Source of the DNA: Colwellia sp. PAMC 21821
GTDB lineage: Bacteria; Pseudomonadota; Gammaproteobacteria; Enterobacterales; Alteromonadaceae
DNA length: 64,000 bases
NCBI RefSeq assembly: GCF_002077175.1
Contig: NZ_CP014943.1
Span: 3,596,001 to 3,660,000 of the forward strand
Direction: 5' to 3'
Position numbers and translations under genes: made by a program. The notes below the pieces were generated by a model. That model searched no databases. It worked only from the letters and a program-made list of their open reading frames with translations, and was not told where the DNA came from. Positions 56,523 to 64,000 of this stretch are shown piece by piece (within the stretch, counting starts at the first letter, position 1; each line of letters begins with the position of its first letter).

Positions 56523-57389
56523 ATGCCTGAAAATACGGCTAAATTATCCAAAAACATAACGCCAGATAGCAAGCCTGCTTCTGGTGTTATGCTTCAGCAA
56601 GTATTACCTTTTGCTTTTCTGCGAGGTGAAGCGATTGTTGATAAGCCTCAAGACTTATTTATTCCACCTGATGCCTTAGAAGTTATTTTAGAAATGTTCG
56701 AAGGGCCGCTCGATCTTTTATTGTATTTAATTCGCAAACAAAAATTTGATATTCTAGACTTACCTATTTCACCTATTACCACGCAATACATGACTTATGT
56801 CGATTTGATGAAAGATATTAAGTTGGAGTTAGCCGCGGAATATTTAGTGATGGCCTCTATTTTAGCGGAAATTAAATCACGCTTATTATTGCCAAAACAA
56901 GCGGTTGAAGAAGACGAAGGTGACCCAAGGGCAGAATTAGTTAGAAAATTACAAGAATATGAAATAATTAAAAAGGCGGCTGAAAATATTGATGAGTTAC
57001 CGCGTGTTGACCGCGATAGCTTTGTGGCAAAAGTAGAGTTAGCGGAAAATTTTGTGCCTGAAATTCTCAATAGCCAAGTCGACTTAGCTGAACTCGTCAG
57101 CGCGTTACAAGGTGTAATAAAGCGCACACAGGCTTATGAACATCATCATATTCAAAAAGAGTCTTTGTCGACTAGAGAGCGAATGGCACATATTATGAAT
57201 ACTCTCAAAGACGCTGATAGCGAGCAACCTTATTGTGACTTTAGTGATTTATTTACTGTTAAAGAGGGTAAACAAGGGGTTGTAGTGACATTTTTAGCGA
57301 TTCTAGAACTGATTAAAGAGTCCTTAATTGAATGTGTTCAAACGCAAATTTATGGCGAAATTCGTGTTTGTCTTCCTCGACAAGGTTAA
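56523..57389 (+). CDS. scpA: Segregation and condensation protein A
   Basis: Kleisin subunit of the SMC-ScpAB complex, 288 residues. The N-terminal LEVILEMFEGPLDLLLYLIRKQKFDILDL block is the ScpA signature; EYLVMASILAEIKSRLLLPK follows, and a winged-helix C-terminus (VVTFLAILELIKESLIECVQ) completes the fold. There is a 45-residue N-terminal extension before the conserved part. scpB lies 97 bases downstream. The presence of ScpAB suggests that an SMC, rather than only MukBEF, is used for chromosome condensation. Confidence 0.94.
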   Translation: MPENTAKLSKNITPDSKPASGVMLQQVLPFAFLRGEAIVDKPQDLFIPPDALEVILEMFEGPLDLLLYLIRKQKFDILDLPISPITTQYMTYVDLMKDIKLELAAEYLVMASILAEIKSRLLLPKQAVEEDEGDPRAELVRKLQEYEIIKKAAENIDELPRVDRDSFVAKVELAENFVPEILNSQVDLAELVSALQGVIKRTQAYEHHHIQKESLSTRERMAHIMNTLKDADSEQPYCDFSDLFTVKEGKQGVVVTFLAILELIKESLIECVQTQIYGEIRVCLPRQG

Positions 57390-57401
57390 GCCATTTTTAG
57401 T

Positions 57402-57437
57402 ATAAATATCGGCATAAATATCGGCATAAATAACGGC
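57402..57437 (+). repeat. 12-bp tandem repeat between scpA and scpB
   Basis: Three units ataaatatcggc, ataaatatcggc, ataaataacggc, followed by two diverged units of (c)aataacatcagtaaaat type. They fill most of the 97-base spacer before the scpB start. Confidence 0.8.
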
Positions 57438-57486
57438 AATAACATCAGTAAAATCAACAGCAATAACAAGAGTAAAATTAGCGAAA

Positions 57487-58050
57487 ATGATAACCGATAA
57501 AATACGCCACAAAGATATTGACGATACCAAGCTGCAACGCTTAGTTGAAGCTGCGTTATTTATTGCTGATAAGCCGTTGTCGGTGCAATTACTTAAGCGC
57601 GATTTTTTAATAGAATATCGTGTTAGTAACCTTCGCATTCGTGATATAATTATCGCTATTCAGGCTCAGTATAAAGGCCGTGGTGTTGAACTCAACAAAG
57701 TCGCTTCTGGCTATCGTTTTCAAACACCGGCAGAGCTGAGTGACGATTTAGCGCATTTGTATAAAGAAAAAGCACCGAAATACTCCCGTGCTATTCTAGA
57801 AACGTTAGCGTTAATCGCCTATAAACAACCGATAACCCGTGGTGAAATTGAAGATATTCGCGGTGTTGCCGTCAGTAGTCAGATAATTAAGACACTAACG
57901 GATAGAAATTGGATTAAAACCGTAGGTCAAAAGGAAGTGCCTGGTCGACCGGTATTGTATGCGAGCACGCAAGAGTTTCTTGATTACTTTTCGCTAACCT
58001 CACTCGACCAATTGCCGGCGTTAATGCCAATGGAAGACTTTACTAGTTAA
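57487..58050 (+). CDS. scpB: Segregation and condensation protein B
   Basis: Winged-helix partner of ScpA in the SMC complex, 187 residues. LVEAALFIADKPLSVQLLKR, VELNKVASGYRFQTPAE, SRAILETLALIAYKQPITRG, EIEDIRGVAVSSQIIKTLTD and PGRPVLYASTQEFLDYF are the usual blocks. GCGAAA rather than a strong ribosome-binding site precedes the ATG. It is followed by rluB, the conserved order. Confidence 0.95.
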   Translation: MITDKIRHKDIDDTKLQRLVEAALFIADKPLSVQLLKRDFLIEYRVSNLRIRDIIIAIQAQYKGRGVELNKVASGYRFQTPAELSDDLAHLYKEKAPKYSRAILETLALIAYKQPITRGEIEDIRGVAVSSQIIKTLTDRNWIKTVGQKEVPGRPVLYASTQEFLDYFSLTSLDQLPALMPMEDFTS

Positions 58051-58181
58051 ATGCTTTTACAAATAAGCTAAACTAAAAAACATGGGGTATTTACCCTAAA
58101 CTTAAAGAGACAGAAATGTAATGGTGACCCAGATAATTACTTGGTTTACTGTGAAGTTACTGACGTAAGAGAGTTAAGACA

Positions 58182-59042
58182 ATGTCTGAAAAATTACAAA
58201 AAGTATTAGCACGCGCAGGTGCTGGTTCGCGCCGTGAAATGGAAACTTACATAAGTGCTGGCCGTGTTAGCGTTGAAGGTAAAACCGCTTATTTAGGTGA
58301 TCGTGTTGAAGGTAATGAACTGATTCGCGTAGATGGCCATCAAGTTAAACTGAAACCTTTAGCAGACGATTTATGTCGTGTTTTAATGTACAACAAGCCA
58401 GAAGGCGAAATGTGTACGCGTAAAGATCCTGAAGGCCGCCCAACTGTTTTCGACCGTTTACCTAAATTAGATGGAAGTCGCTGGGTTGCAGTAGGTCGTT
58501 TGGATATTAACACTTCAGGTATGTTGCTTTTTACTACCGATGGTGAGCTTGCTAATCGTTTAATGCACCCATCTAAACAGGTAGAGCGTGAATATGCTGT
58601 GCGTATTTTTGGTGAAGTTAATGAAGCGATGTTACAAACATTGCGTCATGGTGTAAAACTCGAAGATGGCACGGCAAAGTTTCAAAAAATCACTTATAAA
58701 GGTGGTGAAGGCCGCAACCATTGGTTTCATGTGGTTTTATCTGAAGGCCGTAACCGTGAAGTTCGTCGCCTTTGGGAAAGCCAAGATGTACAAGTTAGCC
58801 GCTTAATTCGTGTTCGTTACGGTGACATGGAAATGAAGCGTCAGTTACCACTTGGTGGCTGGACAGAATTAAACTTACAAGATGTTAACTACTACAGAAA
58901 ACTCGTTGATTTAGCGCCTGAAACACAAAGTAAAGTGAAGGTTGATGAGAAAGCGATGGATAACGCGAAAAGCCGCAGAATTCGTCGCTCAGTGAAAAAG
59001 CATCAACATCGCAGCCAACAAGCAACTAGACGCAGACGTTAA
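58182..59042 (+). CDS. rluB: 23S rRNA pseudouridine-2605 synthase RluB
   Basis: Modifies U2605 in 23S rRNA. 286 residues: an S4 RNA-binding domain ([20 protein letters not shown], residues 3-60), then the RsuA-type catalytic domain with Asp108 in [18 protein letters not shown], the [14 protein letters not shown] motif and a very basic tail ([20 protein letters not shown]), expected for an RNA-binding enzyme. The ribosome-binding site is weak (AGAGAGTTAAGACA). A terminator follows. Confidence 0.95.
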   Translation: MSEKLQKVLARAGAGSRREMETYISAGRVSVEGKTAYLGDRVEGNELIRVDGHQVKLKPLADDLCRVLMYNKPEGEMCTRKDPEGRPTVFDRLPKLDGSRWVAVGRLDINTSGMLLFTTDGELANRLMHPSKQVEREYAVRIFGEVNEAMLQTLRHGVKLEDGTAKFQKITYKGGEGRNHWFHVVLSEGRNREVRRLWESQDVQVSRLIRVRYGDMEMKRQLPLGGWTELNLQDVNYYRKLVDLAPETQSKVKVDEKAMDNAKSRRIRRSVKKHQHRSQQATRRRR

Positions 59043-59107
59043 GCGTTAGATAAAGTAAATTGCTGAATTTATGTGTTACAACAACCAGCTAAACAACCAG
59101 CTAAATT

Positions 59108-59147
59108 AATGACAAGTTCAATTCACTATCGAACTTGTCATTTTTAT
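59108..59147 (+). terminator. rluB terminator
   Basis: Stem AATGACAAGTTC / GAACTTGTCATT (12 bp, 11-base loop) followed by TTTATTT, 66 bases after the stop. Confidence 0.85.
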
Positions 59148-59303
59148 TTCAGTAATTTAATTTCACCTTTGGTATTGGTAAAAAAATAAGATATTGTAAG
59201 TCGACACTTTAGACACTTTTCATGATCAGCTTTATTGTTTAAGTGTCGTGGAAAATATTTACCTTAGTAATTGATTTAATTTTGACTCAACATAGGACAT
59301 TAC

Positions 59304-60455
59304 GTGCAAGCAACTCTTAAAAGAATTTATATCGAAGACTCCGAGCAATTACATCTAGTTTGTCAACGCTACGCACAAGCCAGTGTGCTTGCTATCGATA
59401 CTGAATTTGTACGCACGCGAACGCTTTATCCTAAATTGGGACTTATTCAAATAAACGACGGTAAAACCTTAGCATTAATTGATCCCGTTGCTGTGCCAGA
59501 CTTAACACCTTTTTGGCAATTACTTGAAGATGCAAAAATTCAAAAAGTGTTACATGCTTGTTCAGAAGATTTAGAAGTTTTTTTGACCGCAGGCAACTGT
59601 CGCCCCGTCAATTTAATTGATAGCCAAATTATAATGGCTTTTTTAGGTCATGGTATATCCATGGGTTATGCGGCGATGATCTCACATTACACCGATATTG
59701 AAGTCGATAAGTCTGAATCTCGTACTGACTGGATGAAACGACCATTAACGCAAAATCAGCTGACCTATGCAGCCGCTGATGTTGAACATCTGTTTAATAT
59801 ATTACCTTTATTATTTGCGGATATTGAAAAGGCGGGTTGGTTAGCCGCGGCTCAAGAAGAAAGTGATGTTATGGTTGAGCGTAAGTTCAGTGACATTGAT
59901 GAAAGTCAGTTATATCTTAACCTTAAAATGGCTTGGCGTTTAAACCCTACGCAACTCTATCGCTTGCAGCAATTAACCATTTGGCGCTATCAACAAGCTA
60001 AAATAAAAGATAGACCCATCGGTTTTATCGCCAAAGACCATACGTTATTAGCCTTGGCGCAAGTTAACCCAAGTAATGTCGGCGCTATGTCGGGTATTGA
60101 AGGTGTTGAGGCACTGGATATTCGTCATAAAGGTAATGCGATGTTAACGGTACTGAAACGCGCCGCAGAGGCAGAAAATATTCAATTGCCGCCACAAATT
60201 GTTCGCCTTGACGAATACCCTGGTTATAAACAAAATTTTAAAAAAGTTAAAAACCACATTAACGAATTAAGTAATGAAACAAATTTACTGACGGAAAATT
60301 TAGCCTCTAAAAAACAAATTAATCAATTTTTATCTTGGTATTTTAAGATCAATGGCGCAGAGCATCAGCCTCAAATGGTTGATATTATGCGTGGTTGGCG
60401 CAAACCATTGTTTGGTGAAAAGTTACTTGCCTTTGTTGAGAATGACTTTCAGTAA
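59304..60455 (+). CDS. rnd: Ribonuclease D
   Basis: 3'-5' exoribonuclease for tRNA 3'-end maturation, 383 residues. The DEDDy exonuclease residues are in place: Asp32/Glu34 (AIDTEFVRT), Asp89 (HACSEDLEVF), Tyr155/Asp159 (YAAADVEHL). HRDC-type helical domains follow (RLNPTQLYRLQQLTIWRYQQ and the C-terminal repeat). The start is GTG at 59304, supported by AGGA 8 bases upstream; E. coli rnd also uses a non-ATG start (UUG). It heads the rnd-ycgL-transglycosylase-ycgN group. Confidence 0.95.
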   Translation: MQATLKRIYIEDSEQLHLVCQRYAQASVLAIDTEFVRTRTLYPKLGLIQINDGKTLALIDPVAVPDLTPFWQLLEDAKIQKVLHACSEDLEVFLTAGNCRPVNLIDSQIIMAFLGHGISMGYAAMISHYTDIEVDKSESRTDWMKRPLTQNQLTYAAADVEHLFNILPLLFADIEKAGWLAAAQEESDVMVERKFSDIDESQLYLNLKMAWRLNPTQLYRLQQLTIWRYQQAKIKDRPIGFIAKDHTLLALAQVNPSNVGAMSGIEGVEALDIRHKGNAMLTVLKRAAEAENIQLPPQIVRLDEYPGYKQNFKKVKNHINELSNETNLLTENLASKKQINQFLSWYFKINGAEHQPQMVDIMRGWRKPLFGEKLLAFVENDFQ

Positions 60456-60597
60456 ATTAGCCTTAAATCTTATTGAGTAAAGTGTTACATAACAGTCAAA
60501 GACGCTGTTGTATTGTTATGATAACGTTACTCAGCGGTTGTTAAGGCAAATAAAATTAGTAATTCCCCATATATCATTTTAATCATAGGTCTCCATT

Positions 60598-60909
60598 ATG
60601 CTGTGTAGTGTTTATAAAAGTTCTAAAAAATTACAAACTTATCTTTATGTTAATAACAGAGATGATTTTTCTGATGTGCCTGACGCGTTAATGAAAATGT
60701 TTGGTAAGCCAGTGATGGTTACCGTACTGAACCTTTCTTCAAAGGTGAAATTGGGATTTGCAGACCTTGAAAAAGTAAAAGTAAGTCTAGCTGACCAAGG
60801 TTATTATTTGCAGCTAACACCGCAGGAAGAAGATATGTTAAAAGGGCATAAAGCGAGCATGACTAATGCTAAGAATGCTAATACAGGCAAAGATGAACAA
60901 GGAGAATAA
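60598..60909 (+). CDS. ycgL: YcgL domain protein
   Basis: A 103-residue protein with the YcgL domain: MLCSVYKSSKKLQTYLYVNN, FSDVPDALMKMFGKPVMVTV, LNLSSKVKLGFADLEKV and YYLQLTPQEEDMLK. Function is unknown; the gene regularly accompanies rnd. AGGTCTCC precedes the ATG. It ends 5 bases before the lytic transglycosylase gene, with AAGGAGAA at its end acting as that gene's ribosome-binding site. Confidence 0.93.
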   Translation: MLCSVYKSSKKLQTYLYVNNRDDFSDVPDALMKMFGKPVMVTVLNLSSKVKLGFADLEKVKVSLADQGYYLQLTPQEEDMLKGHKASMTNAKNANTGKDEQGE

Positions 60910-60914
60910 TCATA

Positions 60915-61976
60915 ATGCGCTATTTAAAATCAGTAAAAACAATATCTTTTTCACTATGCTTAGCGTTATTTTCCCAAGTAACCTTAGCTGCAGATGATAA
61001 TAAAACGACAACGTTAGATGCTAAAGCAAGCTTCGAACAATATATCGTAAAGTTAAAACAAGAAGCGATTTCTAGGGGCTTTGAGCAAACCTTAATTGAC
61101 GAATCTTTCGCTAATGTGGTTTTTCACCAACGTGCAGTAAAAGCGGATCGTAATCAACCTGAAACCGTTGAAACCCTTGATACTTACTTGCCAAAACGCT
61201 TACCTGATTGGAAAATTAAACGTGCTCGAGCAAAATATAAAGAGCATGAAGCACTGCTAACCAAAGTAGCGGCCGAATACGGTGTACAACCGCGTTTTAT
61301 TGTTGCGCTTTGGGGGCTAGAGACAAACTTTGGTAAAATTATGGGCAACTATAATGTTATTTCTGCGTTATCAACCATGGCCTATGAAGGACGCCGCGAA
61401 GCATTCTTTAAAAAGCAGCTTTGGGCCGCGTTACAAATATTAAAAGAAGGCCATATCGATAGTGCGAACATGAAAGGCTCTTGGGCCGGCGCTATGGGAC
61501 AAAATCAATTTATGCCAACTTCATTTGTTGGTTATGCGGTTGACGGTGATGGCGATGGGAAAAAAGATATCTGGGGTAACCAAGCCGATGTCTTTGCTTC
61601 AATGGCAAACTATTTGAAAAAAGAAGGTTGGAATGACCAACTCACATGGGGTCGTCAGGTTAAATTACCGAGCGATTTTGATACGTCATTGGCGATACCT
61701 AATAATACCGGTGGTCGTAAAAACTGGTTAAAAGCTTGGGCTAAAACCGAAAAAACCTTAGCCCAGTGGCAGGCATTAGGCGTTCGACGCAGCGATGGTA
61801 CTAATTTACCAAAAGTTGATATTAAAGCGGCATTAGTTTTTCCTGATGGCGCTAAAGGACGTGCGTACTTAGCTTATAATAACTATAAAAGTTTAATGCA
61901 TTGGAATTTATCCTATTACTTTGTCAGCTCGGTTGGCCATTTATCTGATCACATTAAATTTCCGCCGATTCAGTAG
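60915..61976 (+). CDS. MltB-type lytic murein transglycosylase
   Basis: A 353-residue exported enzyme cutting peptidoglycan glycan strands with formation of anhydro ends. The signal peptide ends near residue 25 (VTLA-AD), with no lipobox, so it is a soluble periplasmic form. The catalytic Glu136 is in ALWGLETNFGKIMGNYNVIS; ALSTMAYEGRR, GSWAGAMGQNQFMPTSF and DGDGDGKKDIWGNQADVFAS are the SLT_2/MltB motifs. No C-terminal peptidoglycan-binding domain is seen. AAGGAG ribosome-binding site. Confidence 0.94.
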   Translation: MRYLKSVKTISFSLCLALFSQVTLAADDNKTTTLDAKASFEQYIVKLKQEAISRGFEQTLIDESFANVVFHQRAVKADRNQPETVETLDTYLPKRLPDWKIKRARAKYKEHEALLTKVAAEYGVQPRFIVALWGLETNFGKIMGNYNVISALSTMAYEGRREAFFKKQLWAALQILKEGHIDSANMKGSWAGAMGQNQFMPTSFVGYAVDGDGDGKKDIWGNQADVFASMANYLKKEGWNDQLTWGRQVKLPSDFDTSLAIPNNTGGRKNWLKAWAKTEKTLAQWQALGVRRSDGTNLPKVDIKAALVFPDGAKGRAYLAYNNYKSLMHWNLSYYFVSSVGHLSDHIKFPPIQ

Positions 61977-62033
61977 TCAGTTTTAATTAGCCATAACATG
62001 TAATTGCAACAGTAAGCAGCCATAAGTAGTCAT

Positions 62034-62582
62034 ATGAGTAAAAAAAATAGTCGTTCGAGCTCAAAACCCACAAAAGTCGTTGTCGAACGTTTTTGGGAAA
62101 CAAAAACATTAAATGAGATGACGCGAAGTGAGTGGGAATCATTGTGTGATGGTTGTGCTAAATGTTGCCTGAATAAATTCATTGATGACGATAGCACTAC
62201 CGATGAAACCGAGTTGATGCCGACCACGCATATTGCTGAAGGTGAGCAAATGAGCTACTCAAACATTGCTTGTCATTTACTCAATGATAAAACTTGTCAG
62301 TGTTCAAAGTACGAGCAGCGTACTGTACTCGTGCCAGACTGCGTGCAGTTAACCCAAGAGAATTTAGATGATGTGTTTTTTATGCCGCCAAGCTGTACTT
62401 ATCGGCGCTTAAAAGAGGGCAGAGGTATGCCGTCTTGGCACCCACTGTTGCACAATGGCAAAAAATCAGCCATGCACCAAGCAGGTATGTCAGTGCGTGG
62501 TAAAATCATTAAAGATAACGATGTTGAATTAGACGATTTTGAAGACTATATCGTGCTTTGGCCACTGAACGATATTAATTAA
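62034..62582 (+). CDS. ycgN: YcgN-type cysteine-cluster protein
   Basis: A 182-residue protein of the UPF0260/YkgJ group. The cysteine cluster CDGCAKCCLNK near residue 38, IACHLLNDKTCQCSKY, VPDCVQL and PPSCTYRRLKEG provide the probable metal or iron-sulfur ligands, and LPSWHPLL-type PSWHPLLHNG follows. Function is unknown. Last gene of the rnd-ycgL-transglycosylase-ycgN group, with a hairpin terminator downstream. Confidence 0.93.
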   Translation: MSKKNSRSSSKPTKVVVERFWETKTLNEMTRSEWESLCDGCAKCCLNKFIDDDSTTDETELMPTTHIAEGEQMSYSNIACHLLNDKTCQCSKYEQRTVLVPDCVQLTQENLDDVFFMPPSCTYRRLKEGRGMPSWHPLLHNGKKSAMHQAGMSVRGKIIKDNDVELDDFEDYIVLWPLNDIN

Positions 62583-62643
62583 TTCATCAGAATATTCGTA
62601 TCATGCATAATAAGTGATGCTAGATATTAACCATGCTACTAAC

Positions 62644-62674
62644 CTGAAAGCTTAAAGTAATAGTAAGCTTTCAG
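62644..62674. terminator. Hairpin between ycgN and the ROK remnant
   Basis: Perfect 11-bp stem CTGAAAGCTTA / TAAGCTTTCAG with a 9-base loop, between convergent reading directions. T-rich sequence after it is weak (CCATTTATT). Confidence 0.55.
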
Positions 62675-62697
62675 CCATTTATTCAGCAACTTTTATA

Positions 62698-63114
62698 TTA
62701 AAGGCATAATGCTCTAAAGGGCAAACTCGCTGCGCCGACAGATACTGGCTCATAAGTTACTTCTGATATCAGCAATTCTGGTTTAGGCCGCTCGGAAGAA
62801 CGACGATGTAACGCATACATAACCACTTCCTTGATCAATAATTTAGATAATGATTTTGGTATGTGTCCACCAATGACAATGGCTTGGGTATCTAATAAAG
62901 CGGCTGATGATGACGCCACCAAACTTACTGCATCTTTAACTTTTGTTATCCACTCTTGAACGCCAGGCCAGTTAATATCGAACGACGCCATTAAGTCAGC
63001 ATGAGTGCTAATATTAACCCCATTATTGATTAATATTTGTCGTAAGTTTTCTAAGTTAGGGTAGACATATATTTTTGGCGGAAGAATATCGCCAACCTCT
63101 CCAGCGTTGCCGTA
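62698..63114 (-). pseudogene. C-terminal fragment of a ROK-family gene
   Basis: The last 138 codons of a ROK-family regulator or sugar kinase. The frame begins at YGNAGEVGDILPP, a core ROK motif, and continues through SSSAALLDTQAIVIGGHIPK to the stop; a TAA lies directly before the motif, and the N-terminal ATPase half is missing. Homology stops near 63114, where the reverse-strand symporter fragment begins. An internal ATG at 62991 could allow a 97-residue product, but the protein would lack the nucleotide-binding part. Confidence 0.8.
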
Positions 63115-63614
63115 TTACCAATAAAACACCCGACGATGAAACCTACATGAAATATGCTAAATATACTTCTGTTATTTGGGGTGTTGTGACGCTAACGTTG
63201 TCACTATACGCAGGTGATATAGCCGCAACGGTTATTGAAGCAATAAATAAAGTTGGCTCAGTGTTTTATGGTCCAATATTAGCTATTTTCTTATTAGCTG
63301 TTTTTGACAAACGCTTGTCTGCTTTACAAGTTAACATTGGTTTACTTGTTGGTGTTGCACTTAACTTGTTTCTTTGGTTATCAGTACCAGAGTTATTCTG
63401 GTTTTGGTGGAATTTAATTGGCTTAGTAGTTACGTGTGTAGTTGCTTACACCATATTAATTTTTAGTAATAAAGAGCGTCCAGCTTATAATCCAAAATTA
63501 ACGTCTTTATCTGATACTCCTGCAATTTTAACAAGAAAAGACATGATGGTTTTAATAGCTTACTTTATCGTCATGATCGCTATTTGCCTATCTATTCCAA
63601 TGCTGTTTCATTAA
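63115..63614 (+). pseudogene. C-terminal fragment of a sodium:solute symporter (SSS) gene
   Basis: The C-terminal third of an SSS-family transporter: ITNKTPDDETYMKYAKYTSV, then five membrane segments including AINKVGSVFYGPILAIFLLA and MMVLIAYFIVMIAICLSIPM. Full-length members have 13-14 spans and 500 or more residues, so the front two thirds are gone. The frame is open back to 63075, but the bases there are homologous to the ROK gene on the other strand. Position before a glycerate-kinase gene suggests that it once imported a sugar acid or related substrate. Confidence 0.8.
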
Positions 63615-63636
63615 GACCAGAAGCCTTAGAACCCAG

Positions 63637-63667
63637 AGGGCTGAAAAGCCTTTTGTCTCTTTTTATT
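63637..63667 (+). terminator. Weak hairpin before the glycerate kinase gene
   Basis: Stem AGGGCT / AGCCTT with a GAAA loop, followed by TTTGTCTCTTTTTATTTT. Placed between the symporter remnant and the next start. Confidence 0.45.
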
Positions 63668-63684
63668 TTATGTGTGAAATAATC

Positions 63685-64000
63685 ATGAAAACCAAACAAT
63701 TTTTACAAAACCTTTTTGAAATCGCGGTCAATGAAAGTCTACCTTCGGTCTGTATGCCTAAACACCTTGAAAACATAGATGCGAGTAATGGTTTATGTGT
63801 TATCGGCGCGGGTAAAGCGGCTGTCGATATGGCTAATACTATGCATCAATTTTTCGGTGATAAATGCTATGGCACGGTTGTTACTCGTCATGGTTATACA
63901 ACAAAGTCGACTATTGGACGCATAAAAATATTAACCGCGGGCCATCCAATACCTGATGAAGGCAGTGCTAACGCCGGGAAAGAAATTTTAGCCTTAGCTA
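63685..64000 (+). CDS. Glycerate 2-kinase, N-terminal part (runs off window)
   Basis: The first 105 codons of a type-2 glycerate kinase (GckA/TtuD, often annotated as hydroxypyruvate reductase), which phosphorylates D-glycerate. The DUF4147 start is clear: FLQNLFEIAVNESLPS, LCVIGAGKAAVDMANTMHQF, GTVVTRHGYTT and ILTAGHPIPDEGSANAG. The start at 63685 is chosen from homology; an in-frame ATG at 63670 has no better ribosome-binding site. It follows the broken symporter gene by 70 bases and may have lost its original promoter with the deletion. Confidence 0.88.
   Translation, partial: MKTKQFLQNLFEIAVNESLPSVCMPKHLENIDASNGLCVIGAGKAAVDMANTMHQFFGDKCYGTVVTRHGYTTKSTIGRIKILTAGHPIPDEGSANAGKEILALA

Overview
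The window looks like chromosomal sequence from a marine gammaproteobacterium of the Alteromonadales, most likely Colwelliaceae (Colwellia, Thalassotalea or a relative). This is inferred from AT-rich coding DNA, the gene orders recC-recB-recD, trpE-G-D-CF-B-A, rlmKL-glutaredoxin-uup-DUF3466 and rnd-ycgL-mltB-like-ycgN, and small families (DUF3087, DUF5062, DUF2986, DUF3718) that I associate with this group. Nearly all of it is housekeeping DNA. The accessory features are an IS66-type insertion, a REP/RAYT remnant, a MITE-like element and a deletion scar at the right end.

Layout. 1-9011: the RecBCD recombination/repair operon (recC cut by the window edge). 9066-11310: small conserved genes. 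11311-13278: gene-poor DNA holding a PEP-CTERM protein gene between REP-like repeats and the tail of a RAYT transposase. 13279-17312: crotonase, isoaspartyl peptidase, CreA-like lipoprotein, an unknown protein and a CBS protein. 17529-25611: hrpA, a PilZ protein, rlmI, acylphosphatase, a quinone oxidoreductase and a Sel1-like membrane protein. 26013-27462: moaC-moaD-moaE plus a DUF1653 gene. 27744-28851: four identical initiator tRNA genes alternating with four degenerate tRNA-like copies, under one strong promoter. 29071-35144: rlmKL, a glutaredoxin-like gene, uup and a DUF3466 protein. 35246-37684: ilvIH with a leader peptide and attenuator. 38038-42710: envelope and hypothetical genes. 42960-44639: glnS. 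44756-47315: an intact-looking IS66-family element with 8-bp target duplications. 47396-54659: the complete trp operon with its attenuator. 54755-62582: rnm, yciO, scpA, scpB, rluB, rnd, ycgL, a lytic transglycosylase and ycgN. 62698-64000: C-terminal remnants of a ROK gene and a sodium:solute symporter gene fused back to back, then the start of a glycerate-2-kinase gene.

The amino-acid biosynthesis operons carry classical ribosome-mediated attenuators readable from the DNA: a Leu/Val-rich leader before ilvIH and a Trp-Trp-Trp leader before trpE. The trp leader is followed, after its terminator, by a second Trp-rich small ORF. Translation-related genes are prominent (initiator tRNAs, glnS, rlmI, rlmKL, rluB, rnd, rnm, uup).

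The most unusual structure is the initiator tRNA array: degenerate copies repeat the same insertions, and the spacers carry hairpins with compensatory changes. I saw no CRISPR array, prophage, toxin-antitoxin pair or defence island. All assignments come from reading the sequence; no database search was run.
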